Below, one piece after another: positions 56,013-64,000 of a DNA stretch of 64,000 nt; position 1 is the stretch's first letter, and every line of letters begins with the position of its first letter. Position numbers and translations under genes: made by a program. This DNA comes from Trichopria drosophilae (taxonomy: Eukaryota; Arthropoda; Insecta; Hymenoptera; Diapriidae): positions 93,071,001 to 93,135,000 of the forward strand of contig CM059584.1 in the NCBI GenBank assembly GCA_030407085.1, given 5' to 3'. Under the pieces are notes generated by a model. It was not told the origin of the DNA. It worked only from the letters and a program-made list of their open reading frames with translations, and did no database searches.

Positions 56013-56015
56013 CAA

Positions 56016-57426
56016 ACGACACTAACATAGAAATTATAGGAATAGTAGAACTACTAATTACATTCAAAAATAAAACACTCAGTACAAACATAAGAATAGC
56101 ACCGGACATAAAAATAGAATGCATTTTAGGAATAGACTACATAAAAAATCAAAAATAATACCAGACTATGGACAGGAAACATGGTTCTTAGAAATACCGA
56201 CAAACATTCAAACGATGAAAAACCAAGAACACACACATACAAAAAAAAACCTTTATTACCAACACCAGACACACTACCTAACAGAACAGTATACAGGAAA
56301 AAACACTTACAAAAACACAAACGGGACTGATAGAACTTACACCAATACAACAATACGAAACCCAAGCAATAGTACACAAATTAATAAAAAATAAAAAAAT
56401 AGGACTAACCAAACTGACAGAACACACAATTGACGTACAAAATCACAGACCAATAAAACAACGGACGTACACAGTATCACCAATCATTAACAAAAAAATA
56501 CACGAACAAGTAGAGGAAATGCTAAGAGATGGAATCATTGAACCATAAAAAAGCGATTGTTCAAGCCCAATAATAATAATAAAAAAACAAAATGGTACGT
56601 ACAGATTTTGTCTAGATTTTAGAAAATTTAAACTCAGTAACAAAAAAAGACGCTTACCCACTACCAAAAATGGACTCCCTACTAAAAACATTACCAACAG
56701 CAAAAATAATATCGAAACTAGACCTAAGCAAAGCGTACTACCAGATCCAACTAGAAAACAATAGCAAACACCTAACCGCTTTCATAGTACCAGGAAAAGG
56801 ACTTTATCAATTTAAACGATTGCCATACATATTAACAAACGCACCGAACGAAAATCCTCACATATTCGCATACTTAGACGACATTATAATTGTATCAGAA
56901 ACATTTGAAGAACACAAACAATTACTAATAAAAACACTAAATACAATAAAAGATGCAGGTTTAATTCTAAACGCAGAAAAATGTGAATTTGGCGTAAGCC
57001 AAGTAGAATATTTAGGTTACATAGTAAATCCATAAAACATCCATTACAGATTAATCCAGAAAAAATAGAGGCAGCACATAACTACCCAATCCCCAAAACA
57101 CTAAAACAAATACGGAGACTGTTAGGAATGGCATCATGGTACAGACAATTTATACCTAATTTTGCACAAATAACAGAACCAATAACACGACTATTAAAAA
57201 ATAACACAAAACTACAATGGGGACAAGAACAACAAAAAGCATTTAATTACATAAAACACAGACATCTTCACCAACACTAATACGACCAGGTTTTACAAAA
57301 ACATTCCATATAAGTACAGATGCAAGTGACACAGGATTAGGAGCAGTATTATCACAAATAGTAGAAAAAAAAAGAACACGCAATAGCTTACATAAGTTAA
57401 GTAGGGCACTCACACATCAAGAAAAT
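56016..57426 (+). pseudogene. Gypsy-type pol remnant (protease end, RT, RNase H start)
   Basis: Begins in the C-terminal half of an aspartic protease (IRIAPDIKIECILGIDYI). RT follows: EEMLRDGIIEP (then a stop where a serine codon is expected), SPIIIIKKQNGTYRFCLDFR, AYPLPKMDSLL, ISKLDLSKAYYQIQLENNSK, a deletion after LPYILTNAP that removes the strand before the active site, then FAYLDDIIIVSETFEEHKQ (about 56868) and VEYLGYIVNP. RNase H starts with HISTDASDTGLGAVLSQI (about 57306-57360) and stops at LSRALTHQENE near 57420, where the 3' LTR remnant begins. No integrase. Stops and frameshifts throughout. Clearly gypsy-type by YLDD and order of domains. Confidence 0.8.
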
Positions 57427-57552
57427 GAATAGTGCCCAGTGGGATCACGTCGAATACCATTAATTGTAAGTACATTTGTACGGATAGTGAGAATAAAGTT
57501 GTTTCATTTTTTACGTGTGTTGTTTTGCTACTGCGGCCCTAGTCCCGTTACA
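57427..57552 (+). repeat. 3' LTR remnant of the gypsy-type element
   Basis: Matches the last ~123 bp of the 5' LTR with a few differences and ends CCCGTTACA before TTAC. The 5' half of this LTR and the preceding integrase region are deleted. Confidence 0.85.
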
Positions 57553-57617
57553 TTACTTATAAACATCCTGGTATGTCAGAAGCCCGGTTTAAAACCAATT
57601 TAATTTTGTTAATTTAG

Positions 57618-58953
57618 AAAAAAACCTATCATAATAATTCAATTTTATTATTAATAGACTCTGGGCGCGAATGAGTCGTCACCACTAGTTTTGTCTTTAA
57701 ACAGTAAGAATTTATTCGATTTGACAGTTTGGAATATATTTCCTGCATGACCCATCTTAAACTAACGTATCCCCGTACCAACTCATATCCATAATGGTAA
57801 CGGTATGAAAAAGGTTATTTTTAATCTATTCCTTTTTGTCTCTGTTGTTTTTAAAATAAAAATGAGATTTAGGTATTCTGGAAAATTAATTAAAATTTAC
57901 ATCACACCAACGTTCACATTTAGATATCATTATATTTTAACGAAAATAAAAATCTATTAATTTTTTCTTTTGGTTTTGGCGAGAAAGAGAGAGTTACAAT
58001 TTTACTTTTGATCAACTAATTACTTAGCTGTCCGATGTTGGTGTTGCCAAAATCGCGTCGTTGCATATCTTCAAAAATAGCTTCGTTTCCGTTCCTTAGT
58101 TGAGCAATAGATTGACCTTGGCGTTTGGAAACTTCCTCGTTCATCTGGGCTCCAATCTTGTTCAGGATAATCGCGTTGTATTTCGTTCCGTGGAGACTTA
58201 TGAAAGAAATAACGGTCTTCTTTGGCATTGAAGAAATCGAAAATGGTCAGGTGCGTGCCTTCCCTCGGGGAATTTGGCAAGAAGATGAATACATCCCAAG
58301 AGGTGATCAGAAGATGATTTTTCCGATGCCGTGATTCCTTGATCCACCTTTCGACTTATAGAAAAAAACTGCCCGTGCGACCACGTTGCGAAAATCCAGA
58401 CAAACCAACCAGCGAGGACTCACTCGATCGAGTTTATTGTACCAACTAACTTGAGGGCGCGTCCCTCTGAACGCGTCATCTCACTCAACTGAAACAACGC
58501 CATCTAGCGTTTCCAACACACCTATACTCGTTCCATCTTTCTTCCCCTACCTAGCTACCTAACTATCTCTCTCATTTCTCTCTCTCTCTCTCTTTCTTTA
58601 CATTATACCATACAATATGTACATTTAAACTTATGATCTAACGCACCATTACAGGTATTTACATAATTAGTTTATAGTCCTATAGGTGAACATTTTTATT
58701 TTTATCGTTATTATTATCGCGTACAAGTACATATTACAAATATGTATCATTATTGATTAATACACCAGACTAAATTTTCTATTCATTAATTTGGTTCGTT
58801 TTTTATTAACTAATTACCTTTAAATAATAATCAAAATGAGTCAGCATAGATATAATTTTCCTTGCATAATTAAACATCCCTTCAATCATTTGGGAATTTT
58901 TTCTTACCTGGGTTCTCCATAAATATCATGCATGTGGGTAACAGAATTCAGTA
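57618..58953. mobile_element. 1.3-kb insertion of unknown type
   Basis: The repeat seen unbroken at 40930-40990 is interrupted here: 57553-57617 matches up to TTAATTTA and the match resumes at 58954 with TATCAGTTTGTAG, so about 1.34 kb was inserted with perhaps a TA duplication. The insert has no inverted ends. Open frames on the minus strand at 58016-58280 (MPKKTVISFISLHGTKYNAI…) are not matched to any family I know. An LTR-like GC-richer section ends GCCATCTAGCG near 58510. Confidence 0.5.
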
Positions 58954-59205
58954 TCAGTTTGTAGTTGGGGCGTCTGAGGCTGATTCCTTCCGCGAAACCT
59001 CACTGAAGAGTTCAGGTATGGAGGGGATTGAACGCAACGCCATGCATGTATCTTTTTAATTTTAAGTATTTGTATATTTTGCATGTCTATACAGTTTTTT
59101 GCATATTTACATATCTTTTTTACATATTTGTATATATTTTTTTGCATGTTTATATAAAATTTATTGCATGTCTAGATATTTATTTTTGCATGATTATATA
59201 TATTT
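58954..59205 (+). repeat. Dispersed TGCATG-rich repeat
   Basis: Plus-strand copy of the repeat at 40740-40980, with many TTTGCAT(G/A) boxes. It abuts the truncated Copia element at about 59205. Confidence 0.7.
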
Positions 59206-60371
59206 TATTTTCAGTAAATTTTTTTCCATTTTCATCTTCAGAAATTGAATCATATTCGCTATCATCGTTACTTTCTATTTCGCTATCAGTACTTGACTCA
59301 TTATCACTAAACCCTACTAATTTTACATTTGTATCTATAAATTCTACATGTTTAGCTACTATAACTTTTCCATTTACTAAAATTCGATAACCAACATTCT
59401 CGTAACCTACTAACACACCTTCTTCTGCTTTTTTACTTAGCTTCAGGTATCCTTACATAAACTTTGCTCCCATAAATTCTTAAATTTTTAATATTTGGTT
59501 TTTCTTTTAACAAAATCTCATAAGGAGTCTTTTTTTCTATAGTATTTGCTAATGTTCTGTTTTTTAAATAAGCCGCTGCTTTTACTGCCTCTGGCCAATA
59601 TTTCCTATCTAACTTAGCATCAGCTAACAAACATCTGGCCATATCCATTATTATTCTTATGTATCTTTCAGCAGTACCATTCAACTCGTGTACATATGGG
59701 GGGCAGGTGTCTATTATAATACCCTTTTGATTCTCAAAATTTCGAACATCAGAATTAATAAACAAACCATTGTCGCATCTCAATTTTTTTACTTTCTTAT
59801 TAGTAACGTTTTCAAATAAATTTACGTAAGTACTTAGAGTTTTAACTGTTTCTGATTTTGACTTTAATGTATATACTTTAACAAATTTACTGTAATCATC
59901 TACTATTACTAAAAAATATTTCTCTCCGCCTAAACCATCTGTGTGCGGACCACTTAAATCTGCATGTACAATATCAAGTAAATCTTTTGCTCTTTTCCTA
60001 TTATTATGAAATTTCATATTATGCATCTTATTTTCAATACATACTTTACATTTCAAATACTTATTTTCAAAGTTTGCAGGCATATTCTCTAATAATTGAC
60101 TTTTACTTAATATCTCAAGATATTTAAAATTTACATGACCTAGCATTTTATGATATTTTTCTTTCATAGTCATATTGCATGAAATTTCATAATCATTTTG
60201 TAAAGTAGTGTGAACTTTATAAATATCATTCGTTTTGTATGCAATCGTTACTAATTCATTATTTTTATTAGAAATTTTTGCATCATTTCCACACGCTACA
60301 ATTGTATAATTTTTAGTAATTTTTCCAAAACTTAGTAAATTACTATTCATTTGTTCTATATAAAAAAACAT
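59180..60371 (-). pseudogene. Copia-type integrase
   Basis: GAG-pre-integrase zinc motif KYHKMLGHVNFKYL…CKVCIENK, then the D-D-E core: VHADLSGPHTDG, LRCDNGLFINSDV and HELNGTAERYIRIIMDMARC. Then WPEAVKAAAYLKNR and YGSKVYVRIPEAK, with a one-base frameshift at about 59435, and GVLVGYENVGYRILVNGKVI plus an acidic Ser-rich segment typical of the region before RT. It ends in unrelated repeat at about 59205, so RT and RNase H are lost. The core residues are intact. The insect Copia assignment is confident. Confidence 0.9.
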
Positions 60372-61743
60372 TATTTACTTCAGCTTTCTTATGAAATTTA
60401 TCAAAGTTCACATTTACTTTACCTACTTTAGTCGCTGTTAGAATTTTTCCATCACCGATTTTAACTTTAAACGGATTTTTCAAATCAATACAAGTCGAAA
60501 AGTAATTAGCGTTGTTTACAATATGATCGGAGCAACCACTGTCTAAAATCCACTCTATTTCATTAGTATTTACATTTACTTCGCTATTATTTACATTATT
60601 ATTTACATCATTCTTTCCAGTCGAACAAAATGCTTCACCGTTAGGATTTACGCTTTCGCTGTAGCTTGCTCCTGTATGATTTCCTTGATTATTTTGTTGA
60701 TACCAAGGCTGCTGAAACTGCCCGTTTGATCTGCCTCGATAGCCTCTGCCACGCCCTCTGTTATTGCTGTTGTAATATTGTTTCTGACTCTCTGGTCTAT
60801 AACTCACACCTGCTTGCTGTGTGTATTCTCTTCCTCTGCTTACATTTAAATTTCCCCTTGACTGAACTTGGTAATACATAGGGTTCCAACATTGTCTTTC
60901 TAGATGACCTGGCTTTCCGCACTTGTAACAACTTTTCATGTTCTTCTTATGTTCAAGGTTAAATGCGCTGGACTCATTTGAATTCTTTCTTCCTTTATCT
61001 TGACTGTGTTGTCTTTCATGTACTATAATTTTATTTTTTACATAATCAGTAGTCTGATCATCCTCCTTAACTGAGTCTATCAAATTTCCTATATAACTCA
61101 TTGATATAGGTAATGTTCTTAACATATAGTCCATTTTCTCCCTTTCAGTCACTGCTGCTCCCGCACTCTTAAGTTCATTAATTAATTTTTCAAATTCACT
61201 GAAAAATTCACTCGTATCTGTATAATCACTAAATTTCAAAGTATCAAGTTTTCTTCTTACACATATCTGTAGTGCTGTTGACTTTTCTAAGTACAATTTA
61301 TCTAGTTTTTTTAGTATGTTGTATGAAGTCTCTTCTTCATTTATAATTTCAAACTGCTTAGGTGATAGTGCACTATATATATAGTTTTCATGGCTTTCAA
61401 GTCCTTCTTTGTCCAAGTCGATTCTGTTAGTCTCAACTCTTGTTTCATGGAGTATTGCTTCCTCACATTCTTTGTATCTTAAAAACACTATTAATTGTTT
61501 TTTCCACATCTTATACTCTTTACCATCAAAAATTGGTAAAATATTTTTCATATCATCTGCCATGTTTTCGTTTTGTATTTTATCACACTCAATTTCCTTT
61601 AATATAATAAGTACTTTCTTCAAATTTTTCAAAAATACTTTTCTCAAATAATTTCTATGTTCTATCTTTAACTCGAAGCTTTCACTATTTATTTGATCTA
61701 GAAGTTCTCTTTCCTTAGTATCTTTTTCTACTTGGTTTCCCAT
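60343..61743 (-). CDS. Copia-type gag–protease
   Basis: A 466-codon open frame starting MGNQVEKDTKE at 61743. The capsid-like helical domain contains ILPIFDGKEYKMWKKQLIVF and, later, LDTLKFSDYTDTSEFFSEFE and LRTLPISMSYI (UBN2/retrotransposon-gag pattern). A CCHC knuckle CYKCGKPGHLERQC lies at about 60897-60940, followed by an Arg/Gly/Gln-rich linker and the aspartic protease IEWILDSGCSDHIVNN (about 60520-60555). In related elements it forms the particle and processes the polyprotein. It breaks frame into integrase at about 60360 (overlap 60343-60371), a one-base lesion or recoding site. The start lies about 250 bp after the primer-binding site, as usual. Well preserved. Confidence 0.85.
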   Translation of the reverse strand: MGNQVEKDTKERELLDQINSESFELKIEHRNYLRKVFLKNLKKVLIILKEIECDKIQNENMADDMKNILPIFDGKEYKMWKKQLIVFLRYKECEEAILHETRVETNRIDLDKEGLESHENYIYSALSPKQFEIINEEETSYNILKKLDKLYLEKSTALQICVRRKLDTLKFSDYTDTSEFFSEFEKLINELKSAGAAVTEREKMDYMLRTLPISMSYIGNLIDSVKEDDQTTDYVKNKIIVHERQHSQDKGRKNSNESSAFNLEHKKNMKSCYKCGKPGHLERQCWNPMYYQVQSRGNLNVSRGREYTQQAGVSYRPESQKQYYNSNNRGRGRGYRGRSNGQFQQPWYQQNNQGNHTGASYSESVNPNGEAFCSTGKNDVNNNVNNSEVNVNTNEIEWILDSGCSDHIVNNANYFSTCIDLKNPFKVKIGDGKILTATKVGKVNVNFDKFHKKAEVNNVFLYRTNE

Positions 61744-61979
61744 GCCCTAGTCCGCCATTTAAGTATATCAAAAATTTTCACCTTATTGAGCCACGTGTTT
61801 CACAGTTTCATCGATCAATATCTTTTCAATCACTAATTTAATTTCGATAATTTTCACTTTTTATTGTTTATGTTCACTTTGTGCTTCCAATCTTCAATTT
61901 ATTTTATTCACAGAACCATTTACACAATTTCTTTACTGCACTACGGTAACCGAACCAGAGAACCAGAGAACCAGAAAAC

Positions 61980-61997
61980 CACGGACCTCTGCTACCA
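61980..61997 (-). other. Copia primer-binding site (tRNA-iMet type)
   Basis: On the minus strand LTR end …CCCTTTAACA (to 61998) is followed without a gap by TGGTAGCAGAGGTCCG, the typical Copia half-tRNA primer site (TGGTATCAGAGC…). Confidence 0.75.
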
Positions 61998-62077
61998 TGT
62001 TAAAGGGAAAATACGTATCACGTTAATTTGTTTTTACTTATTTATTTGATATTTATTTTATTCGTAGATTTAATATA
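61998..62077 (-). repeat. Copia 5' LTR, truncated
   Basis: The last ~80 bp of the LTR, ending ACA. It is cut at 62077 by a mariner-type element inserted at a TA (62076-62077). Confidence 0.6.
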
Positions 62078-62089
62078 CAGGGTGATCCA

Positions 62090-62720
62090 AAAGTCCCGGA
62101 ATAGAAAAATATCTCAGCGGGAGTGCATTTTCGAGGAAAATGTTTCAGACAAGTTTCAGGATTTTTTCCTGGCTATTTAATGGCGATATTGAATTTGACC
62201 TTGAACATGACCTTGAAGGTTATTTCAAGGTCAAGTTAATTTTTTTAAATGGGAACCCCTATTTTTTTTCATGGATTCTGAAAGAGCGGGAAATTCTACG
62301 TCCTAGTATGATATGATCGATTTTTCCGGCAAGGTCATTTCAAGGTGAAACTTAAAACTCCCGTAACGGCGAAATATCTCAGAGGGTGTGCATTTCTTTG
62401 GAAATTGTTTCAGACAAAAGTTTAAGGATTTTTCCTGGGATATTTAATGGTAGCACAGAATTTGACCTTGAACATGACCTTGAAGGTTATTTCAAGGTCA
62501 AGTTTGTTTTTTTTAATGGAAACTGCTATTTTTTTTCACGGATTCGGAGAGAGCACAAAATTTTACGTCCAAATATGCTATGGCCGTTTTTTTCGGCAAT
62601 GTCATTTCAAGGCCAAACTTAAAACTCCCGGAACAGCGAATTAACTCAGCAAGAGGCACCATTGAATTTAACCTTGAAAATTACCTTGAGGCTTATTCTA
62701 AGCTCAAGACTATTTTTTTT
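62090..62720. repeat. ~262-bp tandem units with TCAAGGTCA boxes
   Basis: Each unit starts near AAATATCTCAG(C/A)GGG (62107, 62369, with a third degenerate at ~62635) and contains TGACCTTGAACATGACCTTG and ATTTCAAGGTCAAG. At least ten TGACCTTGA/TCAAGG(T/C)CA half-sites occur in all. Confidence 0.85.
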
Positions 62721-62978
62721 TTAATTGGAACCCCGGTTTATTTTCGTAATGTTTCCAGAGTTTCCAGAGTGCAATGCATTATCATTGTTCCCGGATAAAA
62801 ATACACATTTTTTTTTTACATCCGATACGTTTATAAATACCGTATGTATGGGTAACATTTTTACATTGTTTCCAATGCTACTGCCGGCTTTAGCATTACC
62901 CAAGATGTACCGCGTGGAGGTAGCACAGTCGGGTTTACACCTCTTCGGGCTGCTTTGTTCAGGTGGTTCCCCTCGCCG

Positions 62979-63022
62979 TCACCTGTGCGTGTGCGTGTGC
63001 GTGTGCGTGTGTGTGTGGGTGT
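62979..63022. repeat. (GTGTGC)n microsatellite
   Basis: Short GTGTGC/GT repeat inside the mariner-family element. Confidence 0.9.
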
Positions 63023-63080
63023 CCCCAGACAGTTAAGGCAAGATGGGTATACTAAGATTTTGATGAAATTATGTATCTTA

Positions 63081-63967
63081 CTAAAGCTTATGCTCAAAGT
63101 GATTGCCATGAACTTCTTGGCAATATCCCAAGCGATTATAAAAAGTCGATACGACTTTTTTAATCATATCTGGTTTTATAGCCGCGATCTCATCCCGTAT
63201 TCGTTGTTTTACTTCCTCAATATTCACCGGTTTCGTTCGATACACTCTATCTTTGAGATAACCCCATAGAAAATAGTCAAGGGGCGTAAGATCCGGAGAT
63301 CTTGGTGGCCATTCTATTACACCCCTTCGACCTATCCACCGTTCTGCGAATACATCACTCAAATAATTGCGAACATCTGTTGCATAATGGGGTGCTGCAC
63401 CATCTTGCTGAAACCAAGTCTGATCGAAATCCTCGCCTACAATAACCTGTCGTCCCTCAACATATCGTGGTATTTTTGACCAGTAAGGGTACCCTCGATG
63501 AAGAAGGGGCCAACTACCGCATTGTTTATAATACCTGCCCATACGTTTACTTTTTCAGGATATTGAGTAGAACGACTATCGACCATCCAATTAGGATTGG
63601 TTTCACTTCAATAAGACATGTTATGTCTATTGATTGCCCCATTTAAGAAGAATGTAGCTTCATCAGAAAATACGATGCGATTCAAGAAACCGGCATCAGC
63701 ATCTATTCGATTCATCATTAATTCCGCAAACTGTAGGCGTCTATCAGGATCGTCTTCATTCAATTGTTGTACGAGTCTAACTTTGTATGGGTGAAATTTT
63801 AAGTTTTTAGTCAAGATCCGTTGTACTGTACCGTAACATAAGTCGTGCTGCTGTTTAACTTTCCTGATGGAAGTATGAGGATCTTCCGTTATTGACAGCG
63901 CGACATTCAACTCATTTTCTTCAGTTGATGCTGTTACTGGACGACCTGCTCTTGGGAGATCCTTCAC
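63081..63967 (-). pseudogene. mariner-family transposase (DD41D spacing)
   Basis: A cut-and-paste transposase of the IS630/Tc1/mariner superfamily. The N-terminal part (63967-63608) includes the second helix-turn-helix region (GRPVTASTEEN, SIRKVKQQHDLCYGTVQRIL) and first catalytic Asp (NRIVFSDEATFFLNG). A TGA or frame change near 63600 separates it from the rest. That part has the second Asp (QTWFQQDGAAPHYATDVRNY) and third Asp (PRSPDLTPLDYFLWGYLKDR), ending in HFEHKL. Counting from QQD to PLD gives 41 residues between, the DD41D (rosa-like) spacing. Catalytic triad preserved, but one frameshift between 63542 and 63608. The true start is beyond the window. Confidence 0.85.
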
Positions 63968-64000
63968 AGTACCGTGAACTTCAAAACGATTTATTGTTCT

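Larger units (their letters stand above)
41362..57552 (+). mobile_element. Ty3/gypsy-type LTR retrotransposon, nested and deleted
   Basis: 5' LTR 41362-41619, 3' LTR remnant 57427-57552, and matching 4-bp flanks TTAC (41358-41361 and 57553-57556). The flanks join to give a sequence present unbroken at about 41005-41030, confirming insertion. Inside are gag and pol remnants plus two CCCTGG-ended DNA elements and a 10.8-kb transposon. The 3' side lost everything from RNase H to the middle of the 3' LTR. A decayed retrotransposon copy, not capable of movement. Confidence 0.85.
62078..64000 (-). mobile_element. mariner-family (DD41D-type) element, 5' end beyond window
   Basis: The terminus CAGGGTGATCCAAAAGTCCCGG lies at 62078 next to TA. 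A 3' region of about three ~262-bp tandem units (62090-62720) follows, then a GT-rich microsatellite, then a transposase on the minus strand up to the window end. The other terminus is outside the window. Confidence 0.8.

Noticed and set aside
58016..58280. Minus-strand 70-codon frames as a named host gene
   Set aside because: No motif I can recognise; reported only as part of an unknown insertion.

Overview
The window looks like a repeat-choked stretch of an insect nuclear genome, probably intronic or intergenic. It is AT-rich and has no bacterial-style operons. Almost every long reading frame belongs to a transposable element. The one convincing host sequence is a single splice-bounded exon of a LIM-only protein (LMO, Drosophila Beadex-like) on the minus strand at 27696-27959. 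An ant or other hymenopteran is a reasonable guess from the mix of R1-type LINEs, DIRS, Penelope and mariner elements, but nothing here proves it.

Layout. 1-12.5 kb is a three-level nest. A decayed R1-like LINE (plus) is split at about 2.1/10.9 kb by a CR1-like LINE (minus). That LINE is split at 4011/9193 by a 5.2-kb foldback unit with 1.9-kb inverted arms and a Penelope-like RT/GIY-YIG core. 12.6-14.1 kb holds a LINE ORF1 remnant and a BEL/Pao RT scrap. 15.5-17.6 kb is an unassigned GC-richer block with a strong heat-shock-element-like site and a ~90-bp TATCGTTA minisatellite. 17.6-22 kb is a purine-skewed APE-type LINE (minus). 22.5-27.5 kb carries a rotted CR1/Jockey-like LINE, SINE pieces (5S-rRNA-headed and tRNA-headed) and an R4/Dong-like endonuclease scrap.

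After the LMO exon, 28.6-30.3 kb holds two arrays of a CCTGATCAGG palindrome. 31-38.9 kb is a DIRS-like tyrosine-recombinase element shredded by an R1 fragment, a palindromic DNA element, a ~150-bp satellite, a ~120-bp CCGCCAT satellite and LTR fragments. 40.0-40.6 kb has four copies of one 20-mer. 41362-57552 is a Ty3/gypsy-type element with a 4-bp target duplication. It is interrupted by two DNA elements sharing CCCTGGTGAAAAT ends and by a 10.8-kb DNA transposon (45212-56012, 220-bp TIRs, 3-bp target duplication). That transposon has a seven-exon accessory gene and a transposase gene, and the transposase is itself split by a 1.9-kb foldback element at a TA. 59.2-62.1 kb is a Copia element without RT. 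From 62078 to the window end is a DD41D-type mariner-family element inserted in the Copia LTR.

Nothing here forms a working pathway. The logic is stratigraphic: several insertions can be ordered because their removal rejoins a reading frame. The most distinctive items are the Penelope-cored foldback unit, the 10.8-kb two-gene transposon with its frame-preserving foldback insertion, and SINEs with different heads but a common 3' tail.
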